A DNA stretch of 64,000 nt, from contig NC_089182.1 in assembly GCF_947507565.1 (NCBI RefSeq), positions 744,001 through 808,000 on the forward strand, in the 5' to 3' direction. The notes beneath the pieces were generated by a model that was not told the DNA's origin, ran no database searches, and saw nothing but the letters and a program-made list of their open reading frames with translations. This DNA comes from Oscarella lobularis (taxonomy: Eukaryota > Porifera > Homoscleromorpha > Homosclerophorida > Oscarellidae). Positions 22,250-34,649 of the stretch are shown here, one piece after another (position 1 is the first letter of the stretch; every line of letters begins with the position of its first letter). The position numbers and the translations under genes were made by a program.

Positions 22250-22380
22250 GTTACTTTTTTTTTGAATTCTCAAGACTCTATTTATATTACTGTCGTACTC
22301 TTTCTATATGTTACAAATAAAACGTCATTGCATTAAAAAAAGGGCGCGGCTTTCATCGAAAGCCCGGTTATTGCACGAGA

Positions 22381-24055
22381 ATGGAAACGAGTCGAGCAAT
22401 CGTTCTAACCGGCTTCGGCAGCTACGATAAACTACGAGTCCAAGAGGTCCCCGTGAACGCTCCGAAGGACGACCAAGTGCGAGTCAAGGTCGAGGCATGG
22501 TAAGGACAAAGAGAAAAAAAAAGAAATTTTACGCAAAGCGTCACCCCGTCGCGCAGCGGGCTCAATTTCGCCGATCTCATGATGCGTCAGGGTATCTACA
22601 AATACTCTAGCAAGCCACCATGCGTTCAGGGCATGGAATGCGCTGGAATCGTGGAAGCAATCGGCGACCACGTGACCAACCTAAAGGCACGGTCAACGCG
22701 TTTCCCATTCACCAACTCGCGCATAATCGTCGATTTCAGGTCGGTCAGCGAGTCATATGCGCGACGGGACGCGGCGCGTGGTCGGAGCACGTCGTCGCGT
22801 CGGCATCGCACGTCGTGCCCATGCCGGACGGCATGTCTTTCGAAGAGGGGGCAGCGATTCCCGTGAATTACGGAACGGCGTATCTCATGCTGTTTCGGTG
22901 CGCTCACTTGAAAGAGGGCCAAAGCGTGCTCATACACATGGCCGCCGGAGGCGTGGTAAGCGGGCTGTCCATAACGTCAAAGAAAAAAAATCGTGGGAGA
23001 GGAGACTGGTTTTTTTTTTCTTCTCCTTTTCAAGGGCATCGCTGCGACTCAGCTTGCCAAATCGGTTCCCAATGTGACTCTGTTTGGAACCGCATCTGCT
23101 TCGAAGGCAAATAAATAATCCTAAGTTGGGTGTTTTTAGTTCCTCTTCACTATGATGGTTCTTCTTTGCAGCATGCTGTTATTAAAGAATATGGCATTGA
23201 TTATCCTATTGACTACCGTACTACTGACTATGAAGTTGAAGTCAGAAAGTAATGAAAATGTTGTAATTTTTTTAGTCGTTTTGCATCTGCTCTTTTGCGT
23301 AGAATATCTCCGGATGGAGTGGACATTGTTCTCGATCCCCTTGCAGGGAAGGATTTCAAGAAGGGCTTCAATCTTTTGCGCCCGCTTGGAGTTACAGTGC
23401 TATTCGGTACAAAAGGATTTCTATATTTTGTATCTATGATATCTCTCGCGCGTACAGGAGCTGCTAATCTATTGCAAGAGAACAAGGGCTACTTTAATCT
23501 AGCCAAGCAAGTAATAAAAGAATAGATTCATCTCTCTAAGTTCTTTAGGTATTGTCTGTGCAGTGGTTTCAGACGACCAGTTTCGATCCATTTCAGTTGA
23601 TGGAGAAAAACAGAACGGTGTCCGGATTTCTACTGAGCACCCTCACCACGCATCCAGACACTACGCACGCAATGAAGGAGCTTGTGAGGCTCTACAACGA
23701 GGGAGTCGTCAAGCCACGCGTCGACTCGGTTTTCTCGTTCGAAGAAGTAGAGCCAGAAGACGTCGTGGGGGAGATGACGTCAATTTTTATTAACTAATTT
23801 TAGATTGGCGAGGCTCAGAAGAGAATGCACGATCGATTGAACGTCGGCAAGATTATTCTCGTTCCGCGAAAGACGAAGACGGAACCGTCTGCGGATGCGG
23901 ATGCGAAAACGGACGTCAGTGATGGGTGGGGAGTCTAGTGATGTCATGCTTTGAATATGCATCGACAGGAGAAGCCAGTTGAAGACGGGGAGAAGTCTAA
24001 CGATGGTGCCACCGAAAATGAAACTAAGGAGGAAGCAACCGCTGCAGCAGAGTAG
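22381..24055 (+). CDS. VAT1: VAT1-like quinone oxidoreductase (MDR family)
   Basis: Medium-chain reductase related to synaptic vesicle membrane protein VAT-1; the family is NADPH-binding and zinc-independent. Ten exons: 22381..22499, 22557..22686, 22740..22955, 23035..23106, 23172..23248, 23303..23406, 23458..23510, 23549..23746, 23804..23914 and 23969..24055; 1167 bases, 388 residues. Seen: GFGSYDKLRVQE, GLNFADLMMRQGIY, the nucleotide-binding MAAGGVGIAATQLAK, FGTASASKHAVIKEYG, IDYRTTDYEVEVRK, PDGVDIVLDPL, and NVGKIILVP at the end of the fold. A Glu/Lys-rich acidic tail follows. Introns 2 and 4 begin with GC (AAAG|GCACGG and GAAG|GCAAAT); no GT donor restores the frame at either place. Tail to tail with GPS2. 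Confidence 0.92.
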
Positions 24056-24248
24056 CTAGAGCGCGCCAACGAAGCCAACGCTGACGAGTGAATTACTACG
24101 CTAGTAGTTACAGTTTTTTGTGTTAGAAGCTGAATATATTTGTTATCTACATTCAGTTAGATTTAGTTGCTACGCATGCCCTTCCTAATCAACGTGAGAC
24201 TACTTAGAGAAACGCTTTTTAATGAACTATTCTTTTTTTTTTCCAGTT

Positions 24249-25813
24249 TCATCGGTAGAAGTCTTGTTGCCACTGGTGGCCAAACTGATGCTGTTGCTGC
24301 TGTTGTTGACCAAGATACATGGGCAATTGTTCATGATTTTCAGTCCAGTGACTCTGAGGCATGACGTGACCAGGAAACGCGGCCTTCATTTCAGAAACAA
24401 AAATGAATTTCAATAAGGGATTCCCTCTGAACTTACAGCTGATTGGGGCGGCGGCGGCATGTCCAGGGGAAGATTTATGAGAGACGGAGGTGGCTCATTG
24501 CCAGGCGGCGGATGGAGAAGTGGAAAGTGCTGCATAACCATTCTGTTTGGCTGCACAAAAGGGTTTATTAATTGAGGTGGAGCGTGCTCCAAGCCAACAC
24601 CGTGAATATCCGTGGGGGGATGGTGATGATGGTGGTGGGAATGATGATATGTCGGAAGAAAGCCACCTTCGTTATGAAACGTTGGCAAGCTATAAACCTG
24701 GTTGAAGCCCTGATGATAAACGGGCGGCGGTGGAGGCAAACGCGTCGTTTGCGGCGGTGGCGGCGGCGGTGGCGGCGGTGGAGGAGGAGGCAAACGCGTC
24801 GTTTGCGGCGGTGGCAGCGGCGGCGGCGGCGGTGGCGGCTGAGGCGGCGGAAGAGGTGGAAGCGGAGCAGAAGGTAAAACAGGTTGAAACGCAGATGGAT
24901 GAGACGGGCTGGCTTGCGGCGATATATCCATTGTAACGGCGTGATGCTGTTCAAACGACGGCGCTCGCCGAGCGAGAGGAGGAAGCGGAAGAGGAAGCGG
25001 AGGGGGGCTTCTTAGTTGGGGTCGTCTTCGATAATGGGAATAGAGGTCAATGTCTTCGGGTGAGGGGCTTCTTGCCGCTGCAGCATCAGCTGCAAACTCA
25101 GAGGTTGCGGAAGGACGCGATGAAAGGATTGCGAGCGGAGGCGGCGTTTTGGGTCCTACTTGGAATTCGACTGGTGCTTTCTCCTGTTGATCTGCACTTT
25201 CGACGGATAATTGTCGATCGGGTAAAGTTCTAAAGATTCCAAAAGGAAATGAAAAGGTCAAATGAAGTGAAGGGATTCCTGTGACCTGGATTCCTCTTCC
25301 TGGCGCTTCTTCTCGTCTTCGTGCAACACCTATACACACACGACACACAACGCATAGTATACACGCTGACCCCGCCCCTAACTACTATGCCTTTTTCAGT
25401 TGAAGAAATAGCTGGTGTTTTTGCCCTTGCAGACCCTCTAAACGCTCCTTCAGCGTCCCTATCTGAATTGAATAAGTATAATAGTCAAGTATTAGTTTAT
25501 GTTCTACTTCTTCTTTTATTTGTTCTATCTTTGCTCTACGAACTTCGACTTTGGAACGTTTCGAGGCCGGAGCCTCTTTCTCGTCCTTTTTAGCAGTTTC
25601 GTCTTTTTCGACGTGCTCCTCTTTCTTCTTGGAGGTCTTTTCTTTCTCCTGAGCTCTGTTTTCTATCTCTAAATGCGAGACAAATGACGAAATTGTTGAC
25701 TTCCAAACGTTTCGCTCACCGCGCTTTGCTTTTTCTCGTTCTTGCAATACGAGCAGACGCAGTGCAGCTTTCTGCCGTTCAGTCAACGGCTTATTTTCGG
25801 CCAAAATAACCAT
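24249..25813 (-). CDS. GPS2: GPS2, G protein pathway suppressor 2
   Basis: Subunit of the NCoR/SMRT-HDAC3 corepressor complex, nuclear and cytoplasmic. I start at ATG 25813; an upstream in-frame GTG is ignored. Exon 1 (25813 to about 25385) encodes a Lys/Glu coiled coil ending in QKHQLFLQLKK, identical in pattern to vertebrate GPS2. Exon 2 continues VLHEDEKKRQEEE (about 25330-25290). A middle exon is very proline-rich with Pro runs separated by QTTRLP (24840-24720), and a His-rich run SHHHHHH. The last exon (about 24385 to 24249) is Gln-rich and ends QDFYR before TGA, like the RFYHK end of the vertebrate protein. Exon borders in the Pro-rich part are approximate. Head to head with DIP2, 159 bases between start codons. 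Confidence 0.85.
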
Positions 25814-25972
25814 TTTCACGGTGGTATCCGGGATGCGATGTACAGCTGTCGCGTTAGCGTACGGTAAACGTCACCACACAAGGAGACAAGGCGTTCTTCC
25901 TTTTGGAAGAAAGACTTTTTTCTTTTTGGCCTCGCTTTGTCAAAGAACCGCAGCGCGCCTTTCGAATAGATC

Positions 25973-26640
25973 ATGGACTACCTAAACGTGCCGCCTCAAG
26001 TCCGCGAAAAGCTTGCCGAGCTCGAACAAGAGCTCGTCGAAGGCAAGAACGCCCAACAACACCCGCAAACCTCGCGCAAACGCCCTAAAATCCAGGCGAC
26101 ATCACCGAAAAAGGCTACGAAAAGAAGAAAGCGAAACTCCTCGCACCGTACACGAGCGCAGGTCCGGTAAACGTTCTCGCCAAGCGAAATCGCGAAAATC
26201 GCATCGAAACCGTTCGCGCGGCGCCCGACAAGAAAAACCTCGCTCCATTCGTTTTCCTTCGACTCTCGCAGGTGGAATGTCGCCTTCGAGCTCGAGCAAC
26301 AGCGTCGAAACGCTCGCTTCGTCTCTTTCGGGCCGTCTGTCGCCCACGCGAACGCCCGATCACTTGCCTCGAACGGGTACGAGACGTTACGTCACGCGTA
26401 AAAGAAAAACCAGTCGCGATTGTCGAAAGAATGCGACGAAACGCGATCATCGTCGTCCGTCGTCTACGTCTCTCTCTTCCTCTCTTTTTTTCCCCCTCCC
26501 CCGCGCTCGTTTTGTTTTGACGCGCCTTTCGCTTTAGCGTCGGGTCGAATCGAATTGGTCAAAGACGCGTTGAGTCGACGAAAGCCGAACGAAGTTCAAA
26601 TGCTTCCGATGCCGTCGAAACGGACGTCGCGCGCCGATTT

Positions 26641-26673
<33 letters not shown>

Positions 26674-27254
26674 CGCGACGGCGGCGACGCGGGGTCCCGG
26701 TGGGAGTCCCGGCGTTCGAAGCGGCGGGGGCGCATGGGCCGGACGATCGCCGCCGACGGGACAGGGAAACGGCGGTGAGGGACGACAGAGGAGGAGGGGC
26801 GGGTTGTTGTTTGAGTTGTTGGGGTGTCTGGTTGCGTTTTTGTAAGGGAAGGGGTCCTCATGGGTGGGTGGATGGGTGGGGTGAATTCGATCTTGTCGTT
26901 CTCTGTGGGAGGAAGAGTCTTTTTGGTTGGGGGCAAGAGGTGTTGCTGAATTCCATTCGACGTTATGAGATTAGGTTCTGTACCCTCCTCTAACAGACCT
27001 TGGAGCAGAGAAACGTTTTTCCTGAAGTATAGGAGAGGCATGATATTCTATGTTTCAATTCTTTTGATTAATACCTGCATCCAAGTGTCCTGCAATGACC
27101 CAGATCTTAACTAATAACTAATTCTTCTCCTCTGTTTCTCTTTTGCTCAGGGAGGTTCTTTCAGCAGAGATTGGAGCCTAGTCACCAGCAAGAGGTCGCT
27201 GCCGCTGCCGCAGCGGCGGCGGCAGCAAGTGCAACGTCACAGCAGCACTACCAG

Positions 27255-27286
<32 letters not shown>

Positions 27287-30200
27287 GAGTGATAGGCAGC
27301 CTGCTGCCAAGGTAGGAAAGTCTTTCTCGTCCGTGAGAGTGAAGCGAAACAGCGAAGAAGAAACTGCCATTCAAGGTTCGCGCAACGGAGCTTCTCAGAT
27401 CACGTCGTTTAACGTTCTCTCTTTTAGCCGGACAAGGCAAAGTGTCTGCGAAAATCCAACAGCTGTTGAATACACTGAAAGTAGAAGAGAAGCCGTTTTT
27501 TGCTTTATTGACTATCATAGCTATGTTCTCGTAGCGACCAAAGAAGAAAAAGAAAAACAAAGAAGACTACTACACCGACGATTCAGTGGAACCAGGTGCT
27601 TATCTACCTCTTTTTCAATTAACTAATATCGCTCTATACTTTTGGTTTCTCAGTTCCGGAAGATCCTCATGCTCCTAAGCCAATTGGCCCAGTCATCGAA
27701 CCAGCTGCAGGTGAAACGTTTCAGGTGAGTGCATTGGATTCTAGCTATCTTGATTGGCCGTTGAGACGTTCTGTAACCCCTCGCTGTCTTTTCTAAAAGT
27801 CTTTGGTTATCTCTTTTTTTTCTGCTGAAGTCATTCATAGTCTTAGGCGCACCTCTAATGTGAATTGAGCCGCTATAGAGACTAGACACGAATATATCAA
27901 GAGTAATTTAAATGTGGATTGTCACTGTGATGAATCCGTTACAAATCATATGCATGTATCCATGTTCACATTAATTAATTGGACCAGCTGTCAATTGGAC
28001 CAATGACAGCTGGTCATGTTAGTATCTCACTGGGCCCTTTTAATTTGATTGATTTTTTGGTGCAGGTTGATGGAAATATGCCTCGAAACATTGAAGCTGC
28101 TATTGCTCGTCTCGGATCTGTCAGCCAGAAAGCGCCGTGCATCAGCACAGTCGATATGCACGGAAAGATGCAAGTGTCTCTCACATACGGTATCAAATGA
28201 GGACTTCTCGTCAACGAAGAGTCGCTAAAGTAAACGGTTTACGTTTCGTAGGAAAATTGAGCAGTCGCTCGCAAAAGGTGTGCTATTCGTTGCTGAACAA
28301 AGTGGGCGGAACAAAAGCGGATCCGGGCGTGAAACAAGGCGACAGAGTCGCTCTTGTTTATGCGGCGAGCGAAGCCGGTGGCCTGTGCGCCGGCTTCTTT
28401 GGCTGCCTCTTCGCCGGCGTCGTTCCCGTGGCAATCGATTCGCCAACGTCCAAAGAGGTGACTTACAACAGGAAGCAATGAATGTCAATCCCTCTACGTG
28501 TATTATTCTGCAAAGGATACGAACATACAGCAAATTGGTTTCCTGTTGGGAAGCCTTGGAATTACCGTCGCCCTGACAAACGAGGCCACAATGAAGCTTC
28601 TTCCCAAGGACGAGTCGTCGAAGGATATAGTTCAATTTAAAGGTGCGAATTAATAGTATTATTTTATGAATGGTTTAATCAAAATCTTTTTTGACTATTG
28701 AAACGGCACCAAGACCAGTAGTAAATGAATATGCATCGTTCTCTTTCAGGTTGGCCCAAGCTGACTTGGTTCATGACGGAGAACTTGCCTCGTCCCAGCA
28801 AGGATTGGTCGCCGCCTCCTCGGCCACAGCCGGAGGCAGCTGCATACATCGAGGTTGTGCTCGTCGCTTTTCTTTTTTTTGTTCACCTAAACGGGTCTCG
28901 TTTATAGTACGTGGAGAACAAAGACGGTTCCATGATGGGCGTCGCCGTCACTCGTTACAGCCTGTTGAACCACTGTAGAATGCTCTCAGCCTCCTGTGGC
29001 TTTAGAGAAGGTTCTGATGATTGTTTTAGCTAAGAGCGTTCTTATAAACCTTTATTTATAGGTAATGCGATTGTCTGCACTGTGAATCATTACAGAGAAG
29101 TTGGCCTGTGGTATGGGATACTCACTGTGAGTTATAACCTACAATTGTTTTTGGTGATGAAAGTGGAGATGTCTTTTCCTAAGGCGGTCTATGCGGGCTT
29201 GCACGCCATTTTCGTTCCGTCGCCGGTTGTCGCTGCTCAGCCCATTGCCTGGATACACATGATCACGAGAAACAAAGGCAGGAGTAGATCGATTTATAGT
29301 CCTCTTTTAATTAAAAAAACGCCGGCTGTGTTTTCGTAGCTGTTGCTGCCGTGGTGAATTCGAGAGCTTTAGCTATGGCGAGCACGCGGCCGGGAAAGGA
29401 ATTCAAGGACTGCAGTTTTGCCAGCGTGCGACTGATGCTGATTGCCGATGGTGCAAGTCCATGTGAGAAGCGAGGAATTGCGAGAGAGCGACCACAATCC
29501 TTTTCTTGCTTCTCTCAGGGTCTTTGCACGCGTGCGATACGTTCTTGGATGTATTCAAGACGAAGGGCGTTCAAAAGGAGATCATGTGTCCTTGCGCATC
29601 GTCGTCCGAAACGTTAACAATTGGAATGAGACGGTATTGCATTTACTATATATATCTTGAAGTAATGCTTGAATGTATTTTCATAGACCCGGTTTGCCTG
29701 GCTCTACTGCCACCGGACGCGGCATCATGTCCATTACCGGTCTCAGCTACGGTGTTGTCCGAGTCGAAGACGAAAATTCAATGTCATCGCTAACTCTACA
29801 GGACTGTGGCACGGTTTTGCCAGGCGGTATGCCGCATCTTCTCCCTCTGATCTCTCGCAATTTTCTTTGCAGCCAAAGTGGCTGTTGTGAAGTTGGACGG
29901 GCAGCCCTATCTTTGCCAGACGGATGAAGTGGGCGAGCTGTGCGTCTGCGCTCCCTATTGCGGATCTGGATATTGGGGTCTTTCTGGGAAGACAACGACG
30001 ACGTTCAGAGTCCGTCACATTGATTTCCTTTTCGCGTTGAATCGACGTTTTTTCGTCTCTTAGGTTCAACCGCTTAGACCGGACGGAATGCCACACTCGC
30101 AGGGCTACTACGTTCGCACGGGCTTGCTTGGATTTCTCGGCCCGGTGAGATGGTTTCTGTTTTTTTTATGACGCGTGTTGTGCTGAACGGTTCTGAGTGC

Positions 30201-33200
30201 AGGGCGGCTTGATTTTCGTGTGTGGGCGCTTGGACGGATTGCTCAAAGTGGCTGGAAGAAGGCACAATACGGACGATCTGATTGCCACCGTTTTGGCCGT
30301 GGAACCGCACCGATTTGTCTACAGACAAAGGTACGCGGTTGCGGTTGTGCATCTACTACTGGACCAATTAATTAATTTTCCGCTGGCCTTAGAATTGCAA
30401 TCTTTTCCGTCGACGTCTGGCATGAAGAGAGGATTGTTGTTGTAGCGGAACAGAGACCGGGCTGCAGCGAAGAGGAGGTTGGATATTGCTCATTCCTAAC
30501 GACTTTTTTCACTAGTAATCGTCTTCTCTTCCTCAACGTCAGGCTTTCCAGTGGATGAGCAGCGTACTGCCAGCAGTTGAAACCATTCACAACGTAAAAG
30601 GCATTTTATGTTAGAAAGTTATAGACTAAAATCCCTGTTTTAGCTCCATCTTTACGCTCTCGTTTTGCTTGGACCAAACTCAATGCCTCTCGTAAAATTA
30701 TCCAGGAGAGCTCAACAGTAATATTATTCGTGGTTTCTCTTGACAGAATCATCATAAAATTCCGAACGTCCTCGAATGTAAGCAGCGCTTCACCGACGGT
30801 TCTCTCCACCCAGTCAACTTGCTCATGTCTCCACACCAGTAAGTCGATACATTGATCACCGTGCAGATGAGCATACGCGGAAACTTCTTTAGGTGCATTA
30901 CCAATCTACCTCAACCCAAATCACGGGAGAGTAAGTCGTTGCTCTAGTCAACTCATTTTTTTGACGAGGTGTCCATTTCAGCCGTTTCTGCTGCCGCTCA
31001 ATTAATGGGAGACCTCGTGACCGGCCAAAAGCCGGCCATCACCGACGGAAAACGGCTCGAACCGATGGCAGACGATCGCGACGGAGCGGGAAAATTTCAA
31101 TTTCTATCCGAAGTCTTGAAATGGCGAGCTCAGACGAATCCCGATCATCAGCTGTTTTCTCTCCTAAACGAAAAGGTAAAGGTGCCGTCGGCTTGCTTTA
31201 GGAAAAAAATCTTGAAACTGTTTCCAGGGCGGAGTAGCGAGATCGATGACGTGCAGTCAACTTCTGAAGCGATCCGAACGAATTGGTGCGAGTGTCATGG
31301 AAAAGGCCGGTCTATCGACGGGAGATCACGTCGCCCTGCTTTTCTATCCAGGTCAGATACCTATTACGATTTTTTATTTTATTTTCGAGTTGTTTTTCTT
31401 TTTTTTGTTGTCTAGGAATTGAATTGATTGTTTCGTTCTACGGTTGTCTCATTACCGGTTTGATTCCGGTCACGATTCGTCCTCCAAATCAGTCCAACAT
31501 CGCTTCGACGTTGCCGACGTTGAAGATGATATTGGACGTGAGCAAAGCGCGCGCCATTCTCACCACGCACGCCGTCACGAAATTGCTCAAAACGAAAGAG
31601 GCGGCGTCGACGATCGATCTCAAAGGATTGCCGCCGCTCGTGGAGACGGACGACGTGCCGAAGAGAAAATTGGATCGACTCTATCGCGCGCCGACGCCGG
31701 AGATGATGGCGTACGTCGATTTTAGCGTTTCGACGACTGGAGTTCTTTCAGGAGTAAAGGTAGAGGATATATTGTCTTTGTGGGGAAAGGTAGAGTACGT
31801 GTTTTTTTTGCTTTAGATGTCGCATTTGTCTGCTACGAACGTGTGTCGCTCGTTGAAAATGGCTAATGAATTGTATCCCAGTCGGACCGTCTGCCTCTGT
31901 CTTGATCCGTACAGTGGGCTTGGATTTGTGCTGTGGGTTCTGTCCAGGTTAGTCGACGTTCCGCGGTCTTCTTTCCCTTTCTTCCACACACCCTATATGC
32001 GATCTGAAGAGTTTTCTCAAAGAGCCCTAACAACTACCCTTTGAATAGGAATCCTCATAATTTTGTATTGATTTGGAAGCTATAGAGCAGGATCCTTCCT
32101 TCCTTCCTTCCTTTATTAAGCGGGAATATTTTTTCTTACGTAGCTTCTCATTGCCTTTTGTCACTCTTTAGACCGGTACTAGTTTCTATCTTATTCCTTC
32201 CTTCCTTCCGTCCGTCCGTCCGTCATTCTTCCTTTTGCGGATTGACTAACACGTTTATCCTTATCCTATTAGCGTCTATTCGGGTCACCACAGCATTCTC
32301 GTTCCTCCATCCGAGCTGGAAAACAATCCCACTCTCTGGTTATCGGCAGTGAGCAATCACAAAGGTGAACTCGTCATCGCGACCATTCCTCACCGGATCT
32401 AGTATATTCGTTTTAGTGAGAGACACGTATTGCTCCTATTCCGTCATGAATCTCTGCACTCAAGAACTCGGTGGCCAGACGGAAGCTCTACGAGTAAAAT
32501 TGCGGGAGGAAAGGGGTCCCCTATTTTACTTTTGACGTCTAGACGAAAATCAATTTGTCGTGCGTGCGTACGTGCGTCGTCGTCGCCGAAGAACGTCCGC
32601 GCGTCATACTCACGTCGGCCTTCTCCGCGCTCTTCGCTCCGCTTGGTCTTTCCAATCGTGCAGTGAGCACGTCGTTTGGATGTCGAGTGAACGTCGCTAT
32701 ATGCGCACAGGTGAACCAACACCATTCGAATGATGAACTAGATAAGACAATGGGTTTTTTTTGTAGGGATCGACTCAACCGGAGCCCGTTTCCGTGTTTG
32801 TTGACAGTAGAGCTTTGCGAGTTGACAGGTACGATACGTTCAGTAGTGCACGAAGCTCTCGAAAATTAATTTTAAAACCGAAGGGTTTCCCTCGTTGAAA
32901 AAGGAAGTCCCCACAGTCTCTGCCTCTTGGAATGCGGCAAGGTGATACGAAAACGTCTTTTCGTCAATAGCACAACATCGCTCGTCTTTTTAGATTTTGC
33001 CCGGCATCAGATTGGCAGTTGTTGAGCCGGACAGAAAGCAGCAGTGTCACAGTACCGAGCTAGGAGAGGTAGGCGTCGCATCTGAGTCTCTTGTCTATTT
33101 CTCAGAACCATGTAAAGATTTGGGTTGGTGGTACGCACAACGGCAGCGGATATTTCGGGCTCGCGCCAAATGTCAGCGATTCTCTAACGGCGGAGCACTT

Positions 33201-33790
33201 CCGAGTGCAATTGCCTGGAGGATCGTCGCTCTACGGTCGGACTGGGTATTTGGGCTTTTTGAAGCAGGCCGAAAAACCAGCTCCGGACGGAAGTAGGTTC
33301 CATTTTTTAAAAAAATGAAGGATCGAACGATTTTCTGCATTCTAAGGCTCGCTTGACTCCCTCTTCATCGTTGGGTCTCTCGACGAGGCGTTGACCCTGA
33401 GAGAAATGCGATATTATCCTATTGACATTGAGACAACGGTCGTTCGCTGTCACAAGGCCGTCTGTGGTTGGTAAGTGCACTGAAACGCTAGGCTTACTTA
33501 TACGTGTCAGTTTTTAATCCTTTCTCCTGTACGCTAGCGCTGTTTTTACCTGGTCTAAACTCCTCGTCGTCGTCGTCGAATTGGCGGCCGAAGAGAGCGA
33601 GGCTCTCGACGTCGTCCCCGTTGTTACTTCGGCCGTTTTGGAGGAGCAACAGTTGATTGTTGGCATTGTCGTGGTCGTCGATCCCGGCGTCATTCCCATC
33701 AATTCGCGCGGCGAGCGGCAGCGCATGCACCTTCGCGACGGCTTTCTGGCCGACGAGCTCGATCCCATCTACGTAGCTTATAACATGTGA
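25973..33790 (+). CDS. DIP2: DIP2, disco-interacting protein 2
   Basis: Large protein with an N-terminal DMAP1-binding domain and two acyl-CoA-synthetase-like (AMP-binding) domains; in fungi and animals it controls diacylglycerol pools. Many exons over 7.8 kb; only landmarks are given. DMAP1 domain: VPPQVREKLAELEQELVEG then GDITEKGYEKKKAKLL across a GC-AG intron (26043..26095). VKDALSRRKPNEVQMLPMPSKR (26556) is followed by a Gly run, and an Ala run and a Gln run lie at 27190-27290. KVSAKIQQLLNTLK lies at 27437. First AMP-binding domain: about 28070-30600, with PRNIEAAIARLG, GDRVALVYAAS, GVVPVAIDSP, IEYV-x-NKDGSMMGV. Second: about 31040-33790, with YGCLITGLIPVTIRPP, YVDFSVSTTGVLSGVK, CLDPYSGLGFVLW, VRTCVVVAEERPRV, RTGYLGFL, YYPIDIETTV. 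The C-terminus INSRGERQRMHLRDGFLADE...YVAYNM is nearly identical to the human end. The C-terminal part is highly conserved, so I am sure of the family. Confidence 0.93.
26641..26672 (+). repeat. GGC repeat coding for poly-Gly in DIP2
   Basis: About ten GGC codons in a row in the DIP2 exon just after the PSKR motif. In frame it encodes a Gly tract; a variable-length codon repeat is likely. Confidence 0.75.
27192..27292 (+). repeat. Ala-run and Gln-run codon repeats in DIP2
   Basis: GCN codons for about ten alanines, then CAR codons for about twelve glutamines interrupted by few other residues, in one DIP2 exon. Mixed synonymous codons in the Ala tract and CAG/CAA alternation in the Gln tract suggest an older, partly stabilised repeat. 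Confidence 0.7.
32094..32226 (+). repeat. CCTT/CCGT microsatellites in a DIP2 intron
   Basis: Runs of CCTT at about 32095-32114 and of CCTT/CCGT at about 32195-32224, inside an intron of the second AMP-binding domain. Confidence 0.8.
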
Positions 33791-34151
33791 TTGATTCTGA
33801 TGTGATAGCGCCGCTTTTTCACGCTTTCTCGACGCGTAAGGTAGCCGCGTATTTGCTATGAAATAACGTTGATTTTGCATGTAGCTAGGAATTTTGCATG
33901 CTTGATAATTGGGGTGAGTGTGTCAGTGAGAGTATTGCACGCGGAATGTAGGACTGGTTCAGGAAAGAATACATTGTCTGTACAAAAAACGTGGCCTGAA
34001 ATGTTCCTACTACCCGTAAACGAATCATATTGAAGTACTGTAACTTTGCCTTTTAGATAAATGGAACTGCGCAAAGTGTAAGATTTCGCCTGTTCTATCT
34101 CATTGATATGCACTCAGTCGGCGTGCCAATCTTCTCAACAGGTCGAGTGCT

Positions 34152-34577
34152 ATGGCAGCGGGAAACAGCAGCGTCTCTTTCGTTCTCGAATTTGTTGTCC
34201 AGTATCACACTTGGGTACTTCAACTCGCTCAAAGGCATTTTGACATCGGAGCGACTCTCGAAGCATCGGCCAAAGCGTTCGTTTCCAATGCATATCAAAC
34301 GGATATAGACCGGAATCAGAGACGGGCATTCCTGCAAACTTTCCTGGGAAACGCCATGAGCGAAGCGACAAAGAAGCTCAACAGACCCCTTTGGATATAT
34401 GTCTTGAGAATGACTCGAAAGGAAAAGGAAAGACTGTCGGAGGTAATGTATGACATATGCGTCAAGCGTGGTGTCAACTACCTTAGCTACGACGTGGGGA
34501 GATTGTCGCAGAAAGAGGGTAGAGCGCTGCTACTGACCATAATGACACGTCTGGGAATCAAAATAAAGATGTACTAA
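34152..34577 (+). CDS. Orphan helical protein (141 aa)
   Basis: Single-exon ORF from ATG 34152 to TAA 34575, followed at once by AATAAA. It has no signal peptide. The sequence is predicted helical and basic towards the end (LGNAMSEATKKLNRPLWIYV, MTRKEKERLSEVMYDICVKR, GRALLLTIMTRLGIKIKMY). I recognise no family. It sits between DIP2 and ADAT2, the latter convergent with it, and codon use looks ordinary for the window. Confidence 0.55.
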   Translation: MAAGNSSVSFVLEFVVQYHTWVLQLAQRHFDIGATLEASAKAFVSNAYQTDIDRNQRRAFLQTFLGNAMSEATKKLNRPLWIYVLRMTRKEKERLSEVMYDICVKRGVNYLSYDVGRLSQKEGRALLLTIMTRLGIKIKMY

Positions 34578-34649
34578 TTGCCAAAATAAAAATTAACATT
34601 CACTGCTAAAGAATTAATTAATTAATTAATCCGAGTTAGAAAAAAACAA

